A stretch of DNA of 55,938 nucleotides, from contig DSCS01000029.1 of assembly GCA_011048995.1 (NCBI GenBank), forward strand, positions 69,942 to 125,879. The letters are read 5' to 3'. Both the position numbers and the translations under genes were made by a program. Below are positions 1 to 7,847 of this stretch, in pieces (within the stretch, counting starts at the first letter, position 1; the number at the start of each line of letters is the position of its first letter). Under the pieces are notes generated by a model. The model searched no databases and was not told the DNA's origin. It saw nothing but the letters and a program-made list of their open reading frames with translations. This DNA is from Bacillota bacterium (lineage in GTDB: Bacteria; Macinerneyibacteriota; Macinerneyibacteria; Macinerneyibacteriales; DSCS01).

Positions 1-2
1 CT

Positions 3-125
3 TCCCCCGCGTTGCCGGCTCTTGAAGAAGAGCCGCTATTACCTGGTCCGGATGATCGTTTAGAGAAAGATGAGGAAAAAGAAGACAAGGATGATGACCA
101 GGATGATAAAATCTCATATTTTTAA
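3..125 (+). CDS. C-terminal end of an acidic protein (5'-truncated by window)
   Basis: An open frame enters from the left edge and stops with TAA at 123-125. The visible 40 codons are rich in Pro and Leu at first and then very acidic (runs of Asp/Glu/Lys such as EKDEEKEDKDDDQDDK), ending ISYF. Such a charged, probably disordered tail is not diagnostic. It ends 12 bases before the ExeA-like ATPase gene, so it is likely cotranscribed with it and might be another secretion or pilus assembly component. That role is inferred only from position. Confidence 0.55.
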   Translation, partial: SPALPALEEEPLLPGPDDRLEKDEEKEDKDDDQDDKISYF

Positions 126-137
126 AGGATTGACAGA

Positions 138-962
138 ATGAGTTATGAAAGCTTCTACGGCATGAAAGAGACGCCGTTTTTTAACATTCCCGATGAGCGG
201 TACTTTTTTTCCTATCCGCAAAATGAGCGCGCTATTTTTAAGATTATTCATGCTCTCAAACGGAGAATGGGGTTGTCGGTGGTCACTGCGGGGATCGGAA
301 CCGGGAAGACAATGCTCAGCCGAAAGATCCTGGAGATGTTGAATAATGAGTTTTTTGAGACTTCACTGATTGTCATGGTCCATAACCAGGTGGATCCGCT
401 GTGGTTTTTACGGAAATTAGTCGTTCAGTTCGGGGGAGATCCCGCTACAACCGATAAAATGAGCCTTCTCAACCTTCTCTATAAACAGCTGATGTCCGTT
501 TCAGCCCGGGGGAAGATTCCGGTGGTCATGGTAGATGAGGCTAATATGATTCAGAATAAGGAGTTCTTTGAAGAGATACGGGGGCTTCTCAATTTTGAGC
601 ATAAAACAGGAAAATTGATTAATTTCGTTTTTTTCGGATTACCCGAATTGAGGGAAAATCTGCGGATGGACATGCCTTTGACTCAGCGCATTGCGACAGC
701 CATAGAATTGAGGCCGATGGATGAGAAGACGACAATCCAATATATGCGTCACCGTCTTATTGTGGCCGGAGCGAAGCGGATGATGTTCGATCAGGATTCG
801 ATCCTCATGATCTATAAGTATTCCGGCGGAATCCCTCGTCTTATCAATACCATTGCCGATAATGCCCTTTTGGAAGGATTTATCGAGAAGAGCGAAGTCA
901 TCACAAACCGGATCATCAACAACACACTGATCGATTTGGGAATGATTACCACCGCCCGGTAA
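138..962 (+). CDS. ExeA/MshM-type AAA ATPase
   Basis: 274 residues. The N-terminus (YESFYGMKETPF) is the usual opening of the ExeA/GspA and MshM family, followed by a Walker A motif GIGTGKT at residues 52-58 and a Walker B motif VVMVDEA near 129-135. The C-terminal AAA lid carries the family's YSGGIPRLIN sequence. Relatives energise or organise type II secretion and type IV pilus assembly at the inner membrane, some through peptidoglycan-binding domains. This protein has no such extension and is of the short form. It directly follows an acidic protein and precedes a PHP gene by one base. The exact secretion or pilus system it serves cannot be seen in this window. Confidence 0.85.
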   Translation: MSYESFYGMKETPFFNIPDERYFFSYPQNERAIFKIIHALKRRMGLSVVTAGIGTGKTMLSRKILEMLNNEFFETSLIVMVHNQVDPLWFLRKLVVQFGGDPATTDKMSLLNLLYKQLMSVSARGKIPVVMVDEANMIQNKEFFEEIRGLLNFEHKTGKLINFVFFGLPELRENLRMDMPLTQRIATAIELRPMDEKTTIQYMRHRLIVAGAKRMMFDQDSILMIYKYSGGIPRLINTIADNALLEGFIEKSEVITNRIINNTLIDLGMITTAR

Positions 963-963
963 A

Positions 964-1746
964 ATGGTCTTTGCAGATTTTCATATTCATACACATTATT
1001 CAGATGGCTCTCTTTCTCCGGAGAAGATCCTTCTTCTTTTAGAGGCGCATGATATCGGATATGCTTCCTTGACTGATCATGACACAGTGACAACTCCTCC
1101 GGAATCACCCCGAGTGAAATGGGTTCCGGGAATTGAACTTAGCACAGCCAGCGGCAACAGTGAAGTTCACCTTTTAGGATACGGATTTGATCCTCTCCAC
1201 ACACGGCTGGCTCAGGCTCTTGAAGAGATCCGCCGGCAGCGCCGGGAAAGGTTTCAACGTATGATCCGTAAGGCCTTGGCAAGGAAGATCATCACTCAAG
1301 AGCCTGTGTTTCCACCGGAAAAGACACAGGCCCCGGGGCGTTATCATATGGCGCAGCTTTTACAGAAGCTGGGGGCGGTCTCCTCAAAGAGAGAAGCCTT
1401 CGCCCGGTTTCTGGGAGAGGGCGGCCCGCTTTATGAGCCGGTCGGCCTGCTTTCAGTCACAGAAGGATTGGATCTTCTTAAGGAATGCGGAGCGTTCGTC
1501 TCTTTTGCACATCCACAGCGGACAAAAAAAGATGAATTGATCAAAAAACTGGCCGGGCGCGGTTTGGACGCCCTTGAGGCTTATTATCCATATCATGATC
1601 CGCACATCACAAAGTACTACTTGAATTTCAGCCGAAAATATCATATGCTGTCCACAGGAGGGAGTGATTTTCATTACGGTTTCTACGGCTTTCATTTATC
1701 CGAAACGTCTGTGGCTCCTTTTATTGATACTTTGTACCGGCGTTAG
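964..1746 (+). CDS. PHP domain phosphoesterase (TrpH/YciV-like)
   Basis: 260 residues forming a single PHP metal-dependent phosphoesterase domain. The metal ligands are visible: DFHIHTHYSDG at residues 5-15, LTDHD near 36-40, GIELS near 56, HLLGYGFDP near 69, a later SFAHPQ and the C-terminal GGSDFHYG. The order matches the YciV/TrpH family, whose members act as 5'-3' exonucleases on short RNA or as nucleotide phosphatases. The substrate here cannot be told from sequence. The gene begins one base after the ATPase gene, suggesting one transcript. Its 3' end overlaps the putative start of the next gene. Confidence 0.85.
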   Translation: MVFADFHIHTHYSDGSLSPEKILLLLEAHDIGYASLTDHDTVTTPPESPRVKWVPGIELSTASGNSEVHLLGYGFDPLHTRLAQALEEIRRQRRERFQRMIRKALARKIITQEPVFPPEKTQAPGRYHMAQLLQKLGAVSSKREAFARFLGEGGPLYEPVGLLSVTEGLDLLKECGAFVSFAHPQRTKKDELIKKLAGRGLDALEAYYPYHDPHITKYYLNFSRKYHMLSTGGSDFHYGFYGFHLSETSVAPFIDTLYRR

Positions 1747-2974
1747 TCTTTTGCCGGGACGGCCTCTTTTCACAGGGCGCGGCGACCTGTTTTATACCTC
1801 CTATCGGGGATTGACTAATTACTTTCTGGAGGATATTCCGTTAGAATTGATTTATGCAGGTGCTTCTCCGCTTCTCTTCCAAAATAATATTTTTAATGCA
1901 ATTTCACAAGATAAAGGTGTTGCATTTTACTTCCCCCTTCAGTCTCATCTCATTGAAAACAGCATAACCGGTGTGGAGATGTGTGACGGGTATGAAAACT
2001 ATTTTTTTGCACTGAACAAAAAAAGATCAGGATTTCTGGCGGATTATTATACAGGGCTTCCGGTAAAAAGGGGATATTGGAAAGGAAGCCATTATACAGC
2101 CCATATCAAAGGGGAGAAAACCCGCCTCATGTTTTTCCTGTCTGACCATGAACTGTTTCACGATGAAGGGATGAGCGAATTTGTCTACAGCCTTCTTCAG
2201 TTTGAGACCTCTTTAAGCTCCTGGGCCTTTTCAGGGAAAAGAGAATTTCTCGAAAATACCGACGGCCGGTCTACGGCTCTTTATCAGGGCAGGGTGAAAT
2301 GGAAAGACGTATCGGTTCAGGGACAGGCTGTTCCCGAACAATCCCGCTTTAGAATCGCTGCAGATTATACTTTGACTTTAGGTAAAAATGAACTGACTCT
2401 TTCGCCTTTTGTCTTTGACAAGATCTTTGACATGAATGCTGTGTTAAGGCGGGGTGTGTTCTATGTGGAGAAGAAAAAACGGCACGATTGGGTAGGGCCT
2501 TTTGAAGTTTCCTATTATGAGACTGGAATAGCCGATCCTGATTGGGGACAATTCTTTATTCGGTATGCGGATCATATGAGCCATCCTCTTTATGAGTATG
2601 AGAATACTGTTATTCCCGGGGCAGCTTTTCAGATTCCGGTCAGGGCCGGGGAGTCTCTTCTGCTTCTTTCAGAGGCGGATCTGCTTTTTACACAAAAACA
2701 AAACAGTATGCTGCGCAACTCAGTAGTCGGGACTTTTTCCTTTTTTCAAGGGGACTTGATGTTGACTACATTTCTCCGGAACACTATTCTGACTCCCACA
2801 GAAACGTTGGACGGCTCGTTCTATTATGATTTTTTTTTAGCAGTTGCATTAGTGAACACAGAACTCAGCCTGACAGCAGAGAATATATTCAATCAAAAGA
2901 TCACCGTTTCCGATGAATATGAGATCAGCGAACGCAAGATCACTTTTGATGTGCGCTGGTTTTTCTATAATTGA
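1664..2974 (+). CDS. probable outer-membrane beta-barrel protein
   Basis: About 436 residues, family not recognised. A basic residue pair followed by a hydrophobic stretch (KRLWLLLLILCTGVSLL) looks like a signal peptide. The rest alternates hydrophobic and polar residues with many aromatics, and the C-terminus (SLTAENIFNQK ... ITFDVRWFFYN) resembles the closing strands of TonB-dependent receptor barrels; no plug domain is present. The start is uncertain. The GTG at 1664 lies 83 bases inside the PHP gene with AGGAGG only 2 bases away, and that purine run also encodes the conserved GGSD of the PHP protein. I see no better in-frame start before the signal peptide. Function unknown; an export or uptake barrel is a guess. 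Confidence 0.6.
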   Translation: MIFITVSTAFIYPKRLWLLLLILCTGVSLLPGRPLFTGRGDLFYTSYRGLTNYFLEDIPLELIYAGASPLLFQNNIFNAISQDKGVAFYFPLQSHLIENSITGVEMCDGYENYFFALNKKRSGFLADYYTGLPVKRGYWKGSHYTAHIKGEKTRLMFFLSDHELFHDEGMSEFVYSLLQFETSLSSWAFSGKREFLENTDGRSTALYQGRVKWKDVSVQGQAVPEQSRFRIAADYTLTLGKNELTLSPFVFDKIFDMNAVLRRGVFYVEKKKRHDWVGPFEVSYYETGIADPDWGQFFIRYADHMSHPLYEYENTVIPGAAFQIPVRAGESLLLLSEADLLFTQKQNSMLRNSVVGTFSFFQGDLMLTTFLRNTILTPTETLDGSFYYDFFLAVALVNTELSLTAENIFNQKITVSDEYEISERKITFDVRWFFYN

Positions 2975-2982
2975 GTTTTGTC

Positions 2983-3010
2983 TTGAAAAGGCGTCAAAAA
3001 ACGGTATGAT
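2983..3010 (+). promoter_or_regulatory. sigma-70-type promoter for secDF
   Basis: TTGAAA at 2983-2988 and TATGAT at 3005-3010 are separated by 16 bases. The element sits just after the preceding gene and gives a leader of about 70 bases before secD. Confidence 0.65.
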
Positions 3011-3085
3011 AATTCAAAAAACGAAGACATTTGCGGCCCCGTGCTGTATGTTTGATTTTTGAGCCTTAGAAAAGGAGTGACAGTA

Positions 3086-4480
3086 ATGAAGAGAGTAGAA
3101 AAATGGAAATGGGTTTTGATTATTCTCGTGTTTGTCCTGATGGTGTTGACTTCACTGCCCTCTGCGGGGTTGATCAAAGACGAAAAAGTTGCGAAGTTTT
3201 TTCCAGGGGAAGTCAATTTAGGCTTAGATCTCCAGGGAGGGACTCATGTCGTCTTTGAAGCCGATCTTGATGATCTGCGGCAGAAATACGCAGAAAGGAA
3301 TCAGGAACTTAAAAAAAGCGATATTGAAGATGCCATGGCCCGGGCCATGGAGATATTGACAAACCGCATCGACAAGTTCGGTGTCACCGAGCCTTTGATC
3401 CAACGCCAGGGTGATAATCGCATTGTATTGGAATTAGCGGGGGCAAAGGATCCCGAGCACGTGGCTGAAGTCGTCGGCCGCACAGCCTATTTGGAATTCA
3501 AACTTGTGTCGGATGTGGACCCTTCGGAATATTTGGATGAAAAGGGAGAGCTTCTTGAGAATAAATCTCTTCCTCAGCATCTTCAGCTGCGCTATGAGCG
3601 TGATGAAGAGAATAACAGAAGGATTCCCTATCTTCTGGTAAAAGACCAGGTCGTCCCGGGCTCAACCCTGACGGATGCTTTTGTCTCGACACAAAATGCT
3701 CAGTATGTCGTCGGATTTCGGCTGAATGCAGCCGGTGCACGCGATTTTGCTCGGATAACAAGAGAGAACATCAAAGGCCGCCTGGCCATCCTTTTGGATG
3801 ACACCGTGGTTTCGGCTCCCCGGATCAACAGTGAGATCCCGTCGGGAGAAGGGATTATCGAAGGCGGTTTTACTCCGCAGACTGCCCGGGATCTGGCTTT
3901 GATCCTGAAAACGGGTGCGTTGCCGGTAAAATTGGATGTGGCGGAAGAACGTACCGTGGGTGCCTCATTGGGGCGTGATTCTATCCGAGCCGGCATCAAA
4001 GCGATTCTGTGGGGATTTATTGCGGTTATTATTTTTATGATGATTTATTACGGGCTGTCCGGAGTCGTGGCTGACATCGCCCTCATTTTTAATCTTATTA
4101 TTATCCTCGGAGTTTTGGTTCTGTTCAATGCGACCCTGACACTGCCCGGATTGGCCGGCATTATTTTGACAATTGGTATGTCGGTGGATGCCAATGTTTT
4201 GATTTTTGAGCGGATCCGGGAGGAATTGAAGAGCAATAAAAGCATCGGGAAGGCCGTGGAATACGGTTTTTCAAAGGCTTTTATCACGATTTTGGATGCC
4301 AATATCACAACGATCATTACGGCAGTCGTCCTCTACAATTTTGGAACGGGCCCTATCAAAGGGTTTGCCGTTACCTTGATGATCGGCATATTGGCTAGTA
4401 TGTTTACAGCGCTCTTTGTCTCAAGAGTTATTTTTCAGACCGTTTTGGCCCGTAAAAATGTGACTCGATTGAGTATATAA
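3086..4480 (+). CDS. secD: protein translocase subunit SecD
   Basis: 464 residues from ATG 3086, chosen because AAAGGAG lies a suitable distance upstream; an earlier in-frame TTG has no ribosome site. The first transmembrane helix is followed by the SecD signature LDLQGGTHVVFE, a periplasmic P1 domain, the TVGASLGRDSI segment before the second helix, and the helix pair containing LTIGMSVDANVLIFERIREEL. SecD with SecF uses the proton or sodium gradient to pull translocating proteins out of SecYEG on the periplasmic side. SecF follows after 14 bases, so the two genes form the usual operon. Confidence 0.96.
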   Translation: MKRVEKWKWVLIILVFVLMVLTSLPSAGLIKDEKVAKFFPGEVNLGLDLQGGTHVVFEADLDDLRQKYAERNQELKKSDIEDAMARAMEILTNRIDKFGVTEPLIQRQGDNRIVLELAGAKDPEHVAEVVGRTAYLEFKLVSDVDPSEYLDEKGELLENKSLPQHLQLRYERDEENNRRIPYLLVKDQVVPGSTLTDAFVSTQNAQYVVGFRLNAAGARDFARITRENIKGRLAILLDDTVVSAPRINSEIPSGEGIIEGGFTPQTARDLALILKTGALPVKLDVAEERTVGASLGRDSIRAGIKAILWGFIAVIIFMMIYYGLSGVVADIALIFNLIIILGVLVLFNATLTLPGLAGIILTIGMSVDANVLIFERIREELKSNKSIGKAVEYGFSKAFITILDANITTIITAVVLYNFGTGPIKGFAVTLMIGILASMFTALFVSRVIFQTVLARKNVTRLSI

Positions 4481-4494
4481 GTGGGGAGACGAAT

Positions 4495-5391
4495 ATGGAA
4501 TTTATAAAAAACACAAAGATCAATTTTGTTTCAAAAAGTGTACGCAGAAAAGCCTTTTTCTTTTCCGGGGTTTTGATTGCTGTCGGCTTGATTTCTTTTA
4601 TTATCGGTGGCGGTTTTAATCTCGGAATTGATTTCGCCGGCGGTTCGATCATTCAGTACCGGTTTGAAGAGAGACCGGATATCAGTGAGATCCGCGATGT
4701 TTTAAAAGAGGCGGGATTAGAAAAAAGCATTATTCAGACATTCGGTGACCCGAATGAAATCATGATCAAGCTGAGCGAAGGAAGCGATGTGGATCTGCTG
4801 AAACGGATTATCAGTAAAGAATATGGAGAACAGGCTGATTTGCGAAGAGAAGAGACGGTCGGCCCGTCAATCGGACGTGATTTGAAAAGACAGGCCTTTT
4901 GGGCCGTGCTCTGGTCTTTGATCGGTATTTTGATCTACATTTCCTGGCGATTTGAATTTAAATATGCCCTTGGTGCTTTGGCAGCTCTTTTTCATGATGT
5001 TTTAATTACACTGGGAGCTTTTGCCCTCTTTAAATTTGAGTTCAATACTCCTGTTTTGGCGGCTATTCTGACCATTATCGGGTATTCACTTAATGATACG
5101 ATTGTTGTCTTTGACCGTATTCGTGAAAATATCCGTATTGAACGGCCCCGGTCGGATGCGCACTATGAAAAAGTAGTGAACGGGTCTATTAATGATTCCC
5201 TTTCCCGTACGATCATCACTTCTCTGACAACTCTTTTTGTGGTTTCTATTCTCTATATTTTTGGAGGGGAAGTCTTGAGGAACTTTTCTTTTGCTTTGCT
5301 GATCGGAGTTTTGATCGGAACATACTCTTCTGTTTTTGTAGCCAGTCCCATTCTTATTGAAGCGCATTTACGGGTCGGCTCTAAAAAGTAA
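4495..5391 (+). CDS. secF: protein translocase subunit SecF
   Basis: 298 residues, normal length. It has the SecF signature FNLGIDFAGGSIIQYRF near residues 40-56, the VGPSIGRDLKRQA segment before the second membrane helix, and the conserved TIIGYSLNDTIVVFDRIREN motif in the membrane domain. It is the partner of SecD immediately upstream and completes the six-helix half of the RND-like SecDF unit. A hairpin terminator follows within 10 bases of the stop. Confidence 0.96.
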   Translation: MEFIKNTKINFVSKSVRRKAFFFSGVLIAVGLISFIIGGGFNLGIDFAGGSIIQYRFEERPDISEIRDVLKEAGLEKSIIQTFGDPNEIMIKLSEGSDVDLLKRIISKEYGEQADLRREETVGPSIGRDLKRQAFWAVLWSLIGILIYISWRFEFKYALGALAALFHDVLITLGAFALFKFEFNTPVLAAILTIIGYSLNDTIVVFDRIRENIRIERPRSDAHYEKVVNGSINDSLSRTIITSLTTLFVVSILYIFGGEVLRNFSFALLIGVLIGTYSSVFVASPILIEAHLRVGSKK

Positions 5392-5398
5392 AAATCGG

Positions 5399-5421
5399 GG
5401 GCCGTCTGATAATGACGGCCC
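5399..5421 (+). terminator. hairpin terminator after secF
   Basis: GGGCCGTC and GACGGCCC form a perfect 8 bp stem with a 7-base loop, followed by GCTTTCTTATTT. The T tract is interrupted, so it may be only partly efficient and allow read-through to the next genes. Confidence 0.55.
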
Positions 5422-5433
5422 GCTTTCTTATTT

Positions 5434-5937
5434 ATGGAAATAACCGTTGAGATCCTTTTTTTTATTATCGCTTTTGTGTCTATTGCGCTGAATCCTACAG
5501 CTGTCCCGGGTAATTTTATCGCAGTGGGCCTTTTGTTGCTGCATCATTTTCTGTTTCCGGGGGGAGTCTCCTGGCTTATGATTATTTCAGGACTCTTTTT
5601 CGCTCTTTTGGGGGAAGGAGTCGAATCGCTTATGGGGATGATGGGAGCCAAGAAATACGGAGCGACGCGTTGGGGGATGGCTGCTGCTTTTGTGGGTGGT
5701 CTTCTCGGGACAGTGATCGGAACAGCCCTCATTCCTGTGATCGGGACATTAGTCGGTGTTTTTGCCGGGGGGTTTATTATGACCTTTCTGGTGGAAGCTT
5801 TTTTTGTGAAAAAAGGTGTCAGAAAAGGCCTGAAAGCCGGAGCAGGAACACTTTTGGGACGCGTGATATCCACGGCATTTAAGTACACCATGGGTTTTTC
5901 CCTTCTCCTTCTGCTTGTCCGGGGGTTTTGGAGATGA
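5434..5937 (+). CDS. DUF456 family membrane protein
   Basis: 167 residues with about four to five hydrophobic helices and glycine-rich motifs (GGLLGTVIGTALIPVIGTLVGVFAGGF) that are typical of the DUF456 family of small bacterial integral membrane proteins. The family has no established function; the glycine zippers resemble those that let short amphipathic helices insert into membranes. The stop overlaps the recJ start (ATGA at 5934-5937), indicating translational coupling. There is no clear purine-rich ribosome site before the ATG at 5434. Confidence 0.75.
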   Translation: MEITVEILFFIIAFVSIALNPTAVPGNFIAVGLLLLHHFLFPGGVSWLMIISGLFFALLGEGVESLMGMMGAKKYGATRWGMAAAFVGGLLGTVIGTALIPVIGTLVGVFAGGFIMTFLVEAFFVKKGVRKGLKAGAGTLLGRVISTAFKYTMGFSLLLLLVRGFWR

Positions 5938-7847
5938 AATTCATCTGGGAGAATGCACCTTCTTTAAATGAGATTTCTGCAGGGGCTCTTTCTGAATACG
6001 GGTTGGACCCTGCGGCAGCGGCATTAATCGTCCGACGTCTCGAGCAAACGGGAATGACAGCAGAAGAGTATCTGAATCCGGATCTTCATCATCTTCATGC
6101 TCCGGGGCTTTTTGCCGATATGGACAAGGCTCTGTCTCTTATCCGTTCTGCTGTGAGAGAGGGAGAGATGATCTGTGTTCACGGTGATTATGATGCTGAC
6201 GGTATTACAGCTACCGCTCTTCTTGTCAATGCATTGAAGCAAGCCGGCGGGGTCGTTACGTGGTATATTCCTCATCGCATGGATGAGGGTTATGGATTAA
6301 GCTGCGACACGATAGGAATCCTGGCCTCGCAGGATGTAAAATTGATTATCACTGTCGATTGCGGAATAACCGCTTTCGCCCCTGTGGAAAAAGCCCACGA
6401 GATGGGAATCAAAATTATAATTACGGACCATCATGTCCCTGAGAAAGAACTTCCCCTTGCCGATGCTATTCTCAATCCCAAATGCGCGGATTATCCTTTT
6501 CCCCATTTGGCGGGAGTGGGAGTGGCTTTTAAATTAGCCCAGGCCCTCACAGAAAGGATCGAGGATGCATTTTTGTCTTTAGCTGCATTCGGTACTGTGG
6601 CCGATGTCGTTTCTCTGACCGGCGAGAACCGGACAATTGTTGCACATGGCCTGAAAAAGATGAACACTCCTTTTTTTAAAACCCTGGCTCGTTATGCCGG
6701 ATTGAAAAACGTGGAAATAACTTCTGCAGATGTCGGATACCGTATGGCCCCGCGGATCAACGCCTTAGGACGTCTACACAGAGCTCAAGATCTGATTCCG
6801 CTATTTTTCGAACGTGATGAGGCATGTTTGGAAGAGGAGATCAACTCTTTAGAGCAAGTCAACAAAGAGCGACGTTCTTTAGAAAAAGGCATTGCGGAAG
6901 AAGCCCGTTCCCAGGTCGAGAAAGTGCCCCTTCAAGAGAGTTATTTTCTCATTGCTTCCGGAGAGAATTGGCATAAGGGAGTCTTGGGTATTGTGGCGTC
7001 ACGTATCAGTGATGAATATTATCGCCCTGCATTAGTGATGAGTCTTGAAGGAGAATATGCAAAAGGTTCCGGACGCAGTATTCCGAGAGTCGATTTACTG
7101 GAGCTCTTACGTCGGGAGAGTGCGCTTTTTGAGCGGTTAGGAGGGCATAGCCAGGCGGTGGGATTTACCATCAAGAAAGAAAACATCTCCCTTTTAAGGA
7201 AAAAGATGAATGAGATATTGGAAGAAAGGGACAATAAAGATTTTATCCCGCGTCAATATCCCGATATTCGTCTTGCCCCTTCACAGGTCACACGACGTTT
7301 TATTGAATCATTGGCCCGCATGGAACCTTTCGGTGCTGATAATCCCCGTCCTCTCGTGGTCATTGAAAAAGCGGTTCTTTCGGGCCCGCCTGTCCTGGCC
7401 GGACAGGATCATCTTAAATTTTCTTTTCAGGGAGGAGAGGAGCCGGTCAATGTCATCGGGTTTTTCATGGGTTCTGAAATCAGCCGTATTATTTCACCGG
7501 TTCATCTGCTGGGGTTTCCTGAAATAGGTGAATTTAACGGCTCTTCCTACCTTCAATTCCGACTTCTTGATTACTCCAATGTTTTGAGAAGTGATGAGGA
7601 TCTCAGACGAAGCCGCTTTATCCCCCTTTACCGTTTTATTAGCAAACGCAACGGAATGACACGGGATGAAATATTTAACCGTTTCCCCTCTCCACTGACC
7701 GGAAATTATCTAAAAGTCCTTGAAGAAATGGGTGTTCTCCGACAATTCGGGGACATGGTCTATTCAGTCTCCCGCAGGGGTGGGGCAAAAGAGTCCTTTG
7801 AATCTTCAACGCTCTATTCTTTGTGGAAAGAAGAATTGAAGAGATGA
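5934..7847 (+). CDS. recJ: single-stranded-DNA-specific exonuclease RecJ
   Basis: 637 residues from ATG 5934. The DHH phosphoesterase motifs appear in order: HGDYDADGITATALL near residues 86-100, TVDCGI, ITDHHVP, then AAFGTVADVV. A DHHA1 nucleic-acid domain with GHSQAVGFTI and a C-terminal OB-like region follow. RecJ degrades single-stranded DNA 5' to 3' in mismatch repair and recombination using Mn2+/Mg2+. It overlaps both neighbours by 4 bases (DUF456 upstream, U32 peptidase downstream). Confidence 0.95.
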   Translation: MKFIWENAPSLNEISAGALSEYGLDPAAAALIVRRLEQTGMTAEEYLNPDLHHLHAPGLFADMDKALSLIRSAVREGEMICVHGDYDADGITATALLVNALKQAGGVVTWYIPHRMDEGYGLSCDTIGILASQDVKLIITVDCGITAFAPVEKAHEMGIKIIITDHHVPEKELPLADAILNPKCADYPFPHLAGVGVAFKLAQALTERIEDAFLSLAAFGTVADVVSLTGENRTIVAHGLKKMNTPFFKTLARYAGLKNVEITSADVGYRMAPRINALGRLHRAQDLIPLFFERDEACLEEEINSLEQVNKERRSLEKGIAEEARSQVEKVPLQESYFLIASGENWHKGVLGIVASRISDEYYRPALVMSLEGEYAKGSGRSIPRVDLLELLRRESALFERLGGHSQAVGFTIKKENISLLRKKMNEILEERDNKDFIPRQYPDIRLAPSQVTRRFIESLARMEPFGADNPRPLVVIEKAVLSGPPVLAGQDHLKFSFQGGEEPVNVIGFFMGSEISRIISPVHLLGFPEIGEFNGSSYLQFRLLDYSNVLRSDEDLRRSRFIPLYRFISKRNGMTRDEIFNRFPSPLTGNYLKVLEEMGVLRQFGDMVYSVSRRGGAKESFESSTLYSLWKEELKR

